Positions 11,941 to 22,951 of a stretch of DNA of 64,000 nucleotides are shown here, in pieces. The notes below the pieces were generated by a model. That model ran no database searches, was not told the origin of the DNA, and saw nothing but the letters and a program-made list of their open reading frames with translations. The number at the start of each line of letters is the position of its first letter. Position 1 is the stretch's first letter. This DNA is from Neopestalotiopsis rosae. Taxonomy: Eukaryota; Ascomycota; Sordariomycetes; Amphisphaeriales; Sporocadaceae. Position numbers and translations under genes: made by a program. Location: NCBI GenBank assembly GCA_023078685.1, contig JALGAS010000005.1:3782001-3846000 (forward strand), given 5' to 3'.

Positions 11941-13818
11941 TCACACTCTGACAGCCCCGAGGTCGAAGACCAAGGCTCCCTTCTCTTCGGCTTCCTTGAC
12001 CGTGGCCCGCATGCGTGCCCTCTCGACGCGCTCCTCGCTGAGCTCATACTCCTCCGGGAGATCGACCTCGTCCGCGCCCGTCATGAGCTCTGCTACGGCC
12101 TTGCCGCAGAGAGCCGCGTTGGGCATGCCGTGGCCGGTGTAGCCGGCACTGAGCCAGAGGCCGCTTCCGCCGCCCAGCGAGGCGGGCACGGGTCCGACCC
12201 ACGGGTGGGCGTCGCGGGAGTACCCCATGATGCCCGTCCACTCGTGCGTGGGCTCCAGATCCTGCTTCTTGCTGGCGGCCGAGGATGGATGATCGTGCTT
12301 GACGGGACTTTGCGGGGCGTCGCGGATACTGAGGTCCATGGCCTTGGTGATTTCGCCGCGCAGCCACCACTTGACCGGCTCGTCCATGGTGCTATCGTCC
12401 CACACACCTACGGCATAGCCCTTGGCCAGCTGGCGACCGCCACCCAGCACAAGCTCGGCGTTGGGGGGAGGACGCTGGACTAGGTAATCCTCGCGGTGAA
12501 CGTCATCGGAGCCCTCTTCGCCAAGAATGTAAAAAGTGTGGCCGATATCTAGTGGGGGCTCGCCCGGTGCCGGCTCTTGTGGAGGCTTCAGGGCTGCCAC
12601 TTGTCCACGGGTAGGCACAATTAGATCGCTGAACTCGGGAAGAAGGTGCGATGTGTAGGCATTTGTCGCCAAGAGCACGGCGCGGGCCGTGACATGGCCA
12701 CGGGGCGTATGGACGATCCAGGTCGGATGGTCAATGCCCTTCTTCTCGCTGCTCGGGCTGGTGGGTGATGCCAGGTTAGAGGGGGCTTCGACCTTTTGCA
12801 GACCCGTCACGGTCGTGTTGGTCTGCAAGTTGAAGTTGCCCGCAGCAAGCAGGCGCTCCAGTATAAAGGCCACCAATTTGTATGGCCACAAGCTGGCAGC
12901 GTTCCACTGGACCACGGCACCTTCAGCTGTGGGAACTCGCAAACCCTCCAGAGTCATCTCCTTTCTCTCGCCCTCGATCAGGTACGATGGAGCACCCTGC
13001 TCACCCTTGGTGACGACGGCAACATTGGCGGCAAGGTCTGGGTATCTCTCGGCCAGACTCTTGATCACCTCTTGCGCCAATTGGAAGAGGGACTTTGAAT
13101 AGAATGCGTGTACACCTGACGTTGAATGCCAATCGCAAGGAATAGAATATTCTTCAACGAGCGATTTCAGATACGAGTATGTGCGCAGCTCAAAAGAGGC
13201 AATGTGTGGTTTAGCAGCGTACATTGCAGGCTGGCAGTGGCCTCCATTCTGTATTCATGTTAGCCGGATCCTATAGCGAATTGTATCACTTGATTATATG
13301 ATCTCGCCAAAGACACTCGCAAATGATGCACCGTACAAAGTATGCTTGTGCAGTGCTCTGAGTTCGACTGAGAGAGAGAGGAAAGGACATGGTAATTGCC
13401 TCCGTGCCTTCAAAACTGTGATCAAGACGGCTGCTGCGCACTCATGGAACTCATACCTGCCAAACATCCCAAGTCCAATTTGGAGGGGGGAGGACTGACA
13501 GACGGCACAACGCTAGCGGTTCAAGAACAAGACCAAGGGGGAAATATGAAAATGACTTACCCGTCCAGTGGCACCCCAGCACGCCTCTCTGGCCTCGAGC
13601 ATAACAATGTTCAAATCCGGCCTCCTCTCCTTGAGGGTGTGCGCGGCAATGGCCGCAGTTATACCGGAGCCCACGATGATGCAATCACAGGAATGGGGTA
13701 GTTCGGGCGTCGTGCGGTGACCCATCAGCTTCTCTGATGGCTCCTTGTGCCAGTGTGACTTTGTCGAATTTGCCACTGGCAGGCCTGATTGGCCTGCTAG
13801 AATTTGAGCATCGGCCAT
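11941..13818 (-). CDS. FAD-dependent oxidoreductase, DAO (amine/amino-acid oxidase) family
   Basis: Two exons, 13818-13561 and 13248-11941, give 521 aa. Near residue 45 is the Rossmann dinucleotide motif DCIIVGSGITAAIAA, followed by an acidic residue at the end of the second strand (IVMLEAREACWGATGR). The second exon opens with NGGHCQPAMY, the flavin-contacting turn typical of DAO-family enzymes. A later strand (RAVLLATNAYTSHLLPE) and a C-terminal GLWLSAGYTGHGMPNAALCGKAVAELM complete the FAD fold. There is no signal peptide, so the enzyme is cytosolic or peroxisomal; the last residues (AVRV) are not a clear PTS1. The substrate cannot be read from the sequence. The 312-nt intron is long for this genome and could hide a second small intron. 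The gene ends 261 bp from the terpene cyclase, tail to tail. Confidence 0.85.
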
Positions 13819-14548
13819 GGTGATTACTGTATGGTCAATGACACTGAAAACCGAGGAAATACGTTTGTAGACTCGAGAGGGTTTGCGAGTTGATGTGCAA
13901 TAGATGGATATAATTAGTAGTAAGGTAGTATTACATGGGTGGGACGGCCGAGAGTTGACCGCTTCCAGTCCCAGATGACAGCAGGTGGGGCTTCTCTTTC
14001 CATGCTACTATGGGAAGGGATGTGCAGGAGAGCAGAAAGTGCAGACTTGGTTGAAAATAATGTTTAGACAAGGCAGGATCTCTTCTGACAAGACCAGTAG
14101 GTTTTTACGAACAATTTTGGAAAGTGAGAGTCGGCGTTATATACTTTCTATGCCAAGCATGCCAATACTGGTCTATAGAAATATAGACCGTCTTTCACGA
14201 AAGATGCTCACAACAGCTTCCCATATTGCAACTGACGTGGCAGATGGTGATTTCATTCACGGCAAAAATAAACAAGAGGACCAATTGTTTCATATCATGA
14301 TGTTTTTTGCATTCTTCTCGCAAAACCCAACTCCGCTTCGCTCTATAAGACCAATCCGTGGTAGAATACCACACGTGCCATATCATACGATAGAGTTTGG
14401 TCATGAATTTGACCCAAAGAGCACAAACGTGCATATCATTCAGAACACGTCCCTGTTGACTGCTCGGCATGCCTCTTGGTTTTTTCATTCCATGTTGCTC
14501 GTCAAATGCCATAAAATCCGCACCAGCGTCCCACCACACGGATACAGC
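13819..14548. other. Intergenic between oxidoreductase and eIF2-beta
   Basis: Promoter of the oxidoreductase and 3' flank of eIF2-beta. The open frames here are short or run antisense into eIF2-beta; none looks real. Confidence 0.5.
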
Positions 14549-16305
14549 TTAGCCCTGCATCTTCTTTCTCTTTCCGATCTGGGCAGTGAAACCAGACTTG
14601 ATGGCCTGGACGGAACGACGGGAACCGCAAGAGTTACAGGTAATGAAGTACAGACGGTTCTCTCCCTTGTTGAGCTCTGTGTCGGGGGAACGGCAGGTCT
14701 TGCACGTGACGTACTCGACTGTATCAATATGTTAGAAATCTGCTCAAAAATCTAGACTCACAGAGATGCACGTAAACTTACGGATGTATTTCCTGAGAAC
14801 GTTCTCGATCTGCTTCTGCTGGAAACGACCCTTGATGACCAGTCGTCTGCTACCGTCGACGGAACCGTTTGTACCCAATTCGGCAAACAGGTATTGAGTG
14901 ACGTGCTCCTCGGTACGCTTCATGCGCTTGCAGATATCGGGAATGTTGGCAAAGATGGTCTTCTTGTTACCTTCACGGAGACACTGGGGAGGCGGGATCT
15001 TGTAGCTTCGGGCGCCGCTGGATGCGTGGTCGGGGTTCTTCTGCGACAGAAGGCTGAAGAAACGGCTCAGCAGCAGGTCGTAGCTGATGGGCTTTGTTCC
15101 GTCGTGTTGCCAGATACCAGTGCCCTTGTCCATGTCGCCAGACTGCTCCTCCTGCTCGGGCTCGGCCTCACCCTCGCCATCCTCCTTATCGACCTCGAGG
15201 GCGGCAATCTTGGCAGCGAGATCATCCTCACCCTCCTTGGGGGCCTTCTTCTTCTTCTTTTTCTTCATGGGGAGGGCCAATCCATCCTCTCCAGTCTCTG
15301 CGGGGGCGTCGGCGCCGTCGGCATCCTCGGTCTTGACCTTCTTCTTCTTCTTCTTCATGGTGGACAGATCGAGAGAAGGCTCCTCGGTGGGGGCATCGCC
15401 AGCATCAACAGCTGGGCTTGGGTCAGTAAAATCGCCAAGGGCGGCGGACAACGGCGGCGTACTAGGTGCGTGGGACTGGGCGGTGTCCTTGGGTTCCTCG
15501 GTGGAGGCCATGGTGGTTACCTCGCCGTCGGCTTCGACTACGACAGCTTCTGTGTTGAATACGACGCTCTTGCGCTGTTTGCGATCGGCAATCGGGGGAC
15601 GTTCCTGCGGGTCAGAAAGTCAATATCGCTATCGGAACGATAATTATCGTAGGGAGGTTCGGTGTTGAGGCCGAATGGTAGAAAATTCACAAAAGTGGCC
15701 AAAAGTGATGGCAAATTGATGTCGCCTCTCAAGAATACGATAATTATGGAGGGGATGACTCCAACAGCTTGTGTGTCATCGTCCCTCCGGAAATTTTGGT
15801 GCGCCCCGGAGGCAGGTGGTGGGCAGGTGCACAAACTCATTGGAGGGGTAGTCGGGCTAGCGCACCCAAGTGCTAGCTCGAGGCTCCCCCATATGCTCCG
15901 TTCTGCACTGCACTGCACCCAGCCCAGCGACAAGACAACCTAATAAAGATAGCCCATGATGGCGGCTTGCATTGGGTATCATGTCTTTTGGTCGCGTCGC
16001 ATAGGGAAAGGGTTGCAGATCTACCCGCCGTCCTTCAACCAATGTAGCGCGATTGGAGGTACGACAGTCGCCGTGTAATACTGAAAAATGACAAGTCTTT
16101 TTTTTTTTTTCATTCTCCCTTCTCTTTGCGACGCTCCCAAGCCACGGGTAGCAGAGAGAATCCATATCACCTTTGACAAGCCGACATACTGGGAAAGGCT
16201 GAAATGCGCTTGGTGTGGATGCAGGAACACCACACCTTGATATGGCCTCGAGGGTTTGGGCATCGCCAACAAAACAAGATGTGTACTTACTTCAGTGTCC
16301 GCCAT
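14549..16305 (-). CDS. SUI3: Translation initiation factor eIF2 subunit beta
   Basis: Three exons: 16305-16291 (15 nt, MADTE), 15604-14782 and 14718-14549. They give 335 aa. The joined N-terminus reads [19 protein letters not shown]. Two lysine blocks (KKKKKKV and KKKKKKKAP) in the first half bind the eIF2B-epsilon and eIF5 W2-type domains in this family. The C-terminal half is the eIF2-beta/eIF5 fold: [39 protein letters not shown], and a C4 zinc ribbon (CKTC near the last junction and CNSC further on) ending in KKMQG. The factor joins eIF2-alpha and gamma to carry initiator tRNA. The 686-nt first intron contains a 13-T run and is the longest in the window. An internal ATG at 15511 opens the longest single frame, but the tiny upstream exon restores the conserved N-terminus and a consensus GTAAGT donor. 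Confidence 0.92.
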
Positions 16306-17526
16306 GGTTGCGACGTTTCTCCAAAGATCTTTGCCCTGCAGTTGCACTAGGGAATTTTGTAGCTCAAATGGTAAGCTGTTGGATTGTAGGGTGTTGACTT
16401 TTGGTGACTTGGGTTGGCTTGGTGTCTCTTGGCCTTGCGAAAGTATCAAGCCGAGTGAGTGACTTGTTCAGCAGTGTTGTATGTGCAGGTGATTTTTTGT
16501 GCACTGAGGGAGTTTCTTCCGAATCTTTGCTTGGGTTCCAGACTTTGGAACAATGGTGAGATGGGAAGAGAAATTTGTGCGTTTGCGCAGTTTGTGATGG
16601 TGCTGCAGAAGAGATTATCGTGCATGCAGTCAATCAGTGCTGGCTGTGTGTGCTGCGCAGTGCAGTGCAGTGCGCCGCAGGAGAAAAAAATGACGTTTGA
16701 GTCACCCACGCTTGCCATCCTTCTCCCAGTCAACCAGCCAACGAGCGCGACCGACGGGGGCCCAAAGAGCCGTTTGCTTTACTGATCGCCTTGTGAGTTT
16801 ACGCTTTGCCCCTCCCTGCGTCAGACTCTGAGTCAGTGGGTAGAGGGTCCGCTCCGCCAGGATTATGGGTGCTGTCCACGCCGCTGGGGCAGCAGATCTA
16901 CGAGTAGTGTCCGAAATAGATTGAGAGCTTTACCCGTCCGTCTTTGAGAAATAGACAAGCATGGTAGTTGAGAGCATAAAAGTTCGCTTCGTGAAAGCAT
17001 GTCTTGATAGTCATGTAAAAGTATCAAGAATATGTTCCTATTCTCGGTCAACTAGACATCTGCATCTATTTAAGTTGAATCAATAGAACCGGGTATCATT
17101 CTTTCAACATACTTGCATGCATTACAAGCAGGTGTGAGCCGCGGCTGGTCAAATTGGGACACCTGAAAATCCCCCCTGACGGGCTGGACCCGGCAGAGCT
17201 TCCCCGGTCTGTTCCCAACGACACTTGTTGCGGATTATCGTAGATTGGCCGGGGAAGCTGTATTGTATTCGCTCGTTTCCAAACCGCCCGCAGCACCACG
17301 AACGAATCATTATCCATCGCCCGCTCTGCTCTTCACAGACGCCGCTGTGTTGAGGCAAGTGGATGCACACGTGTCTAGGTGATTGACAGCAGAACATCTG
17401 GCTTTGAGGGAACCCGAATGCGCCTGTCGCGGTGCGGCCAGTCTTAGCGAATCTCGGCTTCCTCCTGCCCTCGAGCAGTCCATTCCTTTCGCCCTTTCGG
17501 CCATCGACCTCCAACATTTTCAAGCA
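16306..17526. other. Divergent intergenic region
   Basis: Separates the eIF2-beta start from the Mim2-like gene, so it should hold two promoters. No gene or RNA recognised. A short stretch near 16362 (TAGCTCAAATGGTAAG) imitates a tRNA A box but lacks the other arms. Confidence 0.5.
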
Positions 17527-17911
17527 ATGTCTCTCTCCGATTCGTTTGCCATTCCGCACGTCTCTGACTCGGACAATGACGATATCGATTCCCTGCCGTC
17601 CACCACCACCGATTCGTTCAGCTCAGAGGATGAGGAGTACGATGCGCAGCGCGAGTGGGAGCGAAGCTTGGAACAGTTGCAACTGCTCTTGACCATGATA
17701 CTGGTGCCCTTTGCTGGCAAATACTTTGGCAGGAAATTTGCGTATTGGAGTGCGCACAACAATTGTCCCTTCAAGATCTGAGCTCTCATGCTAACTTACT
17801 CGCCTAGGTTGGCAACGATATATGGAATGGTTTCACAACGTGGAGGTCAACTGGACGAGCAAGAAGTCCTTCAAGGCAGTCGGTGCAGTTGAAGCAGCAT
17901 CTTCGTTATAA
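17527..17911 (+). CDS. mim2: Mim2-like mitochondrial outer-membrane import protein
   Basis: Two exons, 17527-17749 and 17808-17911, give 108 aa. An acidic, Ser/Asp-rich N-terminus leads into EYDAQREWERSLEQLQLLLT and one hydrophobic segment (MILVPFAGKYFGRKFAYWSW), with a short basic and aromatic C-terminus. This is the layout of fungal Mim2, partner of Mim1 in the MIM complex, which inserts alpha-helical proteins into the mitochondrial outer membrane. The match rests on the conserved LPFAGK-x-x-GRKFAYW block and small size. An in-frame ATG lies 144 nt upstream; I preferred 17527 because the acidic N-terminus fits and the upstream extension is Cys/Ala-rich without family likeness. Confidence 0.72.
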
Positions 17912-18411
17912 GGCGGGATGCACGAAGACGAGATACCCTCGCCAGTGGCAGACCAGCAAAAACACACAAGAGTTGGATCGCAACACCCACACATATGCAA
18001 ATAGAAGTTCTGCCGTGCTTCCCACCGAGGCACTAAACATATACACTTAGACACTGGTGCTGGCATGAGGTTTGATACGAGCCTCTCGAGACCTCTACTC
18101 CTCTGCGTCCCAGCACCACGCCATCGTCTTTACAGTAAGGGGTTGCAGCGCGGCATTGGCTCATCGGAGCACAGACCCCCTGCCCAAGCAGAATAGCGAA
18201 ACATGTCTGGTTTCTAGAGCAAAGATCAGGCGATTCATAAGGAATTCACACATATAAGTCGCGTTCAAGGTATTCTCGCTTATGGTTCACTTAATGAACG
18301 CAATTTTTTGATACTCGTGTTACTGTATTGTCCTGGACTCCACTTGCTGCACCTTCCAGAGTGCTCATCGACCGTTCATATTGTGGTGAGGATATTGGGG
18401 CCAGAGACGAG
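17912..18411. other. Intergenic, nothing recognised
   Basis: 3' flank of the Mim2-like gene and 5' flank of the LCCL-domain gene. No feature stands out. Confidence 0.45.
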
Positions 18412-20220
18412 ATGAAGTCGAACGACATCTTTGGTCTTGTCACGGAAGCACACGATGAAATGGAAGCCAAACCCGCGCATCAGAGTAGGGGCTGGAGAGC
18501 CAACATCAAAGATAATCGGCGTGACATTGAAGGGTCACCAGAAACCGCAATCACAAGTCGTCAAATTGCTCGCCAAGGGACCGTCCCGTCACAAAGGCGG
18601 AACGGCTTTGACCCCATATTCCCATTTATGCAAAGCGCCCCATCGCGCTGGCTGGAGCGAAAGTTCCCTACCAAGAGGCCGAAGGCCCTGCTGCTTCTCG
18701 GCATGAGCCTGGGGTGGTGCTTGGTCTTTGCAATCCTCTCAGACACCAGCATTGCGCCAGTCAGGATAGACGACACATATCTACCAGTGAAGCAGCTCCA
18801 ATGCACAGATTCGTTCTGGCTGCCCAACTACGGCTGCGGCCTCCACGGCGAGAACTGTCCCGTCCCTACAGAAGAGGAACCGGCAGTGGCCTTTCACTGC
18901 CCGGCAAACTGTGCAGCGACAACAAAGGCTCCCCGGGAGAAACCTCACCTGGTCGGTCCCCTGAGCATCGTTGAGCAGCCACTCGTTATTGGCGGGCCCA
19001 TCTACCGCGCCGATTCCTGGATCTGCGCCTCGGCCGTCCATGCGGACCTGCTGGACGACTCGAGGGGTGGTTGTGGCGTGTTGACTAGACTGGGCCAAAC
19101 GAATTCGTATACGGCGTCGAGGTTCAATGGCGTTTCTTCGATCGGGGTCAGGACGTATTTCCCCCAGTCGTACAGGTTCAAGATCGAGTCGGGGTTCGAC
19201 TGCCGCGTCAGTGACAGCACGTGGATGTTGCCTTATATATCTGTTGCGTTCTCCGCTCTGGTTTTCTTGTTCAGTTCGTCGTCGCTTGTTTGCTTCTCGA
19301 CTGCCGTCGGCGTGGGATTTGTACAGGTCGGATCCATGTCGACTAGCTTCAACGAGGCCCAGAAACACGCGGGCGTTACTCGATCTGGCCCTCTTGCTGC
19401 GGCGGCAACATACGTACCAGCTGTTCTGCTCTTAGCCTTGGTATATACACGTTCCGTAGGAAGAACACTCGACAAGCTATCGGCGCAGCTCGAAAAGACT
19501 GCCCTCTGGCTCGGTGTATCTTGGTTGGCCATGCTGAAAGGGGACACTCTGCTCGAATCCCGTTTGGTCATGCCGTGTATAGTCATTTTCATCGCGCTCC
19601 ACCAGTTGCATGAGTTGCACCAAAAGAGGTTGCCCACATCTTTGCGGCTCTATGGGCTGTTCTTTGGCTTGGTAGTCTTCTCGTTACTCATCGACGCCAT
19701 CCCGACCGTCGTGCTGATCCTGGCTCTCCTGTTGTTGCCAGGCTCGGCCGTGCAGTCGCGATCGAACCTCGTCTACCAAGGCCTGCTGGTCGGACTCTTG
19801 GTATCTGGGCTGGTAAGTAATGGTCTCGGATCCTGGCCCAGTTCTTCCCTCGGAAATATATCGTTCATGTCGTCGGACACCACAGCAGCCACCAGCTTTG
19901 ATCTTCCACCTCCGCCCCAGGTCCACGAGCCCCGGATCAGCATTGCCGACTCGTTTGCCAATATCACCTTTACGTGGGTCACGCCGGTACCCAAAGGGGT
20001 GGATGGTATCAGTATGCTCATCAACGATGTCGAGAGGGGTAGGGTCCTTTTCGGTGCTGCTGGTGCTGACGGCAGTCTGGGATGGATGCGTGGGCCGCAG
20101 GCTGTGGCGGATTATATCAGATTTGCCTGGGTCAGGGACAATGAGGTACCGAATTATGGTGACGTAGGAACTTGGAAGGTTCATGGTGAATGGACTGGTC
20201 TGGGTAGTGATGGAAAGTGA
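18412..20220 (+). CDS. LCCL-domain multipass membrane protein
   Basis: A single exon of 602 aa. A cytosolic N-terminal region of about 100 residues ends in the first membrane segment (ALLLLGMSLGWCLVFAIL). Then comes a lumenal or extracellular Cys-rich part containing an LCCL domain (PIYRADSWICASAVHADLL, then GGCGVL and further to FKIESGFDC). Several hydrophobic segments follow (for example ISVAFSALVFLFSSSSLVCF, VPAVLLLALVY, LFFGLVVFSLLID, VVLILALLLLPG) and a final soluble beta-rich tail with an NITF sequon. Fungal LCCL proteins with this architecture are widespread but functionally undefined. The frame is open upstream to 18328 but that position is TTG, so the ATG at 18412 was taken; an upstream exon cannot be excluded. 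The gene converges on the secreted Thr-rich protein gene. Confidence 0.83.
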   Translation: MKSNDIFGLVTEAHDEMEAKPAHQSRGWRANIKDNRRDIEGSPETAITSRQIARQGTVPSQRRNGFDPIFPFMQSAPSRWLERKFPTKRPKALLLLGMSLGWCLVFAILSDTSIAPVRIDDTYLPVKQLQCTDSFWLPNYGCGLHGENCPVPTEEEPAVAFHCPANCAATTKAPREKPHLVGPLSIVEQPLVIGGPIYRADSWICASAVHADLLDDSRGGCGVLTRLGQTNSYTASRFNGVSSIGVRTYFPQSYRFKIESGFDCRVSDSTWMLPYISVAFSALVFLFSSSSLVCFSTAVGVGFVQVGSMSTSFNEAQKHAGVTRSGPLAAAATYVPAVLLLALVYTRSVGRTLDKLSAQLEKTALWLGVSWLAMLKGDTLLESRLVMPCIVIFIALHQLHELHQKRLPTSLRLYGLFFGLVVFSLLIDAIPTVVLILALLLLPGSAVQSRSNLVYQGLLVGLLVSGLVSNGLGSWPSSSLGNISFMSSDTTAATSFDLPPPPQVHEPRISIADSFANITFTWVTPVPKGVDGISMLINDVERGRVLFGAAGADGSLGWMRGPQAVADYIRFAWVRDNEVPNYGDVGTWKVHGEWTGLGSDGK

Positions 20221-20661
20221 TTATCAGTCTCTCGAACACATCGTAAACATAGACACAAATTGGCCAATCTAATCAATGAGTTCATTAGACAGTCGTTGAC
20301 CTTTGACAGCCCATCACGTGTCTTGGCAGCGTTATCTCATACGTGGTTTGATGGACCAATACTTCACAAGTACCTGAAAAGAAGGTACCAATGCATGAAT
20401 GAATTTGGTTTTGGTGATTTGTTTGTTGGGACTATCTATCTACCTGCCCACGCGGCATTTAAAACATTGCAGTGATTCACGCTACCATGCGGTACAAGCG
20501 TGTCTATGAGGCTCAACATTTGACTGTCGAGGCCAGAGTCTATCATTTAAAACAATCCATTTTCTCTAGCATGCCATCAATGGGCTAGAGACGTGACCTG
20601 CCATCAGAAGTTGCAGAAAGCGACTCCCTGAAGGAAGGTACCAGAGCACCCGAGATGGTGC
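20221..20661. other. Convergent intergenic region
   Basis: Shared 3' flank of the LCCL gene (+) and the Thr-rich secreted protein gene (-). Only a short frame, no RNA gene. Confidence 0.5.
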
Positions 20662-21579
20662 TTAGTTGGTGACGGTCTGAGTCACAAGAGCTGCAAGAGA
20701 AAGAAGTGAGTTCGGTGATCATGTACTGGAATTGACCCAAGGGAAAGAACTTACTGGCCAGAGTGGTGGGAGTGGGCTCGGTCACAGTGATGTGAGTAGT
20801 GACAATGCGAGTCCAAGTGTTGGTGAAGGTCTCAGGAGGCAGAGTCTGGGTGGTAGTAGTCAGACTGAAGGTGACGGCGGGAATAGAGAGAGTCTCGGTG
20901 AGAGTCTCGGTCCAGTAGGTGGCGTAAGTATAGTCACGCTTGTCGTTGGCGGGAGGGCTTCCAGGAGGGAACGGAGTAGGGTCGACCACTGTTTGGTATG
21001 TTGTGTCAGCAATGGACACGTCTTTGCACGATGAAGAGGGAGGATTTAATTACTTACGAGGATAGATGGTCGTGGTGTAAGTCTCGGCAGGAAAGGTCTC
21101 AGTAACAGTGGCGTCAGGAACACTTCTGGTCTGACCATGGGGATCAAGGAAGGTAGTAGCGTGCTGGGTGATAGTGACAGTGGTAGGGTCCTGGATCATC
21201 GTGTAGGTCCAACCGAAAGGAAAAAGCTGGCCGGCTGTTGATGTTGCTATTAGCATTCGAGTACTTGTTTCGTGACTTCCGCAACAGCAGTAATGGGGAA
21301 GGATAGTGATCAAGAAAACACAAGAGGATACTCACTGAGACCGGGAGGAGGGACAGTGTCAATGAGAGCAGTGGGGGTGGTCTGAGGCTGCTCGCCCTCG
21401 ACGGTAGCGCCGATGATGATGGTGGTCGTGAGGCCATTCAGAGTGTAGGTTGAGACTCGGCCGTCGCTGTACGTCTCGGTAGTGGTAGACAGGGTGAAGT
21501 CACTGGTGTCCTGAGCACTGACGATGCCAGGAACCATGGCCAGGAGGCTGGCGACGCGGGTGAAGGTGAGGTTCTTCAT
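20662..21579 (-). CDS. Secreted Thr/Pro-rich modular protein, unknown function
   Basis: Four exons, 21579-21336, 21234-21058, 20988-20755 and 20690-20662, give 227 aa. An N-terminal signal peptide (MKNLTFTRVASLLAMVPGIV, predicted cleavage after SAQ) is followed by Thr-rich segments. Each internal exon carries a related module: a Pro/Phe start, then a Thr/Val ladder ending in a phrase such as TETFPAETYTTTIYP or TQTLPPETFTNTW. All three introns lie in the same phase (after the first codon base), so the modules could be shuffled or duplicated as exons. The C-terminus (TLVTQTVTN) has no hydrophobic GPI-anchor signal. This suggests an O-glycosylated secreted or cell-wall protein; no named family was recognised. 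Confidence 0.75.
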
Positions 21580-22951
21580 GATGTCTGGTTGTCAAGGAAC
21601 TGAAGACAGTTGATGAACAATGCTTGGATGGGGTTACAAGGCAAAGACAGATGAAGATTGAACGATGGGAAGGAAATCTTTCTGTGTGTGTTGTGGTGTT
21701 GTGGGAAGAGGAAGGCGGCTCAAGGGTTGAAGGGTGGGAATTTATAGATCTACTGGGCAACGCCAAATCAGTAGCAGGTGCGCCGCGGAATGGCTGCAGG
21801 CAGGCACTTGATTATTCCAGTCGCCGCTCGCCTTGCAGATGGGTTGGCCACAAAGGTAGCCTGGGCAGTTCTTCAAGGAATATCTACTGATCTGTGCTCT
21901 GGCGTTCTTGCAAACGGCGCTGATGGAAGGCAGCCTTGGATCAGGTGAACCGGCAGGAACGAGAACAAACGCGTCAGCGACTTCGTGCCCCTTGAGTTCT
22001 CGGTAATCACTGGCAAGAAGGCTGGTAGATATTTGATTGTTGTAATTTCAGTTGTCACAAAGTCACATCATGTTAACGTGCTTTGTGTATTTTATTTTTT
22101 ATTGCTCCTTTCAAAATTGTTGACCGCTTGAGAGTGTATCTTGTGTCACTGGATCAGACAACCTTGTGTTAACATTCTACTAACTACAAACGTGAATATT
22201 CACCTCGCAAACCGTGGACGAAGGTCTTGTTGTATCCTGGCAAGGGGTTGTGCTACAGTCACTCCTCGGTATTGACAACCAAGAGAACTCGGCTCTCAAG
22301 CTCCCAGCCTGACAAGATGAAGTCGAAGTAGATGCCCAATGTGTGACTACCTTTCTCTCAACAGTTGGCAAAGTGAACTTACCAGGGTTGGCAAGCATTG
22401 TTGATTATCGACTGTCCTGCCAAAATTGCGTGTATTATTCCAGCCGCTTATCCGGCAAGGGTAAATTCTTTTGCACATAATGCTCGTCCAATAAAGCAGT
22501 TTCACTTGAACTTGCAAATTGGATTTGTTCCACGTGATAAGTCGGGTTGGTAAAACCAAAAAAGCTTTGTCACTTGCTGGACCTGGAGCCGAGAGAAATG
22601 GCGTAACTGTCTTGAGTGTCAGAATCCAATAAATTGGCTCTTGTTCGACTCAGGACTGGCATAATTCCACAAGCCACGTGATGAGATCAGTCTGCTGAGT
22701 GCTCTGTTCGAAACCTGACCTCGGAGCCGACCATTGCACCGTTCAGTCAATTGTGCTATTCATGCAGTACGGCGCCTAGAAACAGCATTGATAATTTGTT
22801 ACAAAGTAATGATTATTTAATTTCTGCTGGAGAACTTGAAGTCTATGAAAGTTGTGCAATAATAATACAGACTGCTTGAACCCGCTGGCTTGACCACCTG
22901 GTATCTTGTACGATGAAATGAAAAAAAGTGGCACGTGCCTGGGAATCTAGT
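21580..22951. other. Intergenic, 1.4 kb
   Basis: Upstream region of the Thr-rich protein gene and downstream of the second terpene synthase. AT-rich in the middle (22080-22160). No gene seen. Confidence 0.5.

Noticed and set aside
10364..13818. Trichothecene biosynthetic cluster
   Set aside because: Only the cyclase family is shared. None of the P450, acetyltransferase, regulator or transporter genes of such clusters is present in the window.
13985..14755. 256-codon plus-strand frame
   Set aside because: Overlaps the 3' end and last exon of eIF2-beta on the other strand and has no domain; the start is inside the promoter of the oxidoreductase gene.
16345..16440. tRNA-like A box (TAGCTCAAATGGTAAG)
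   Set aside because: No matching acceptor stem, anticodon arm or box B follows; it lies in the eIF2-beta 5' flank.
22680..22740. Possible tRNA T arm (GTTCGAAACC)
   Set aside because: The flanking bases do not pair into T, acceptor or anticodon stems.
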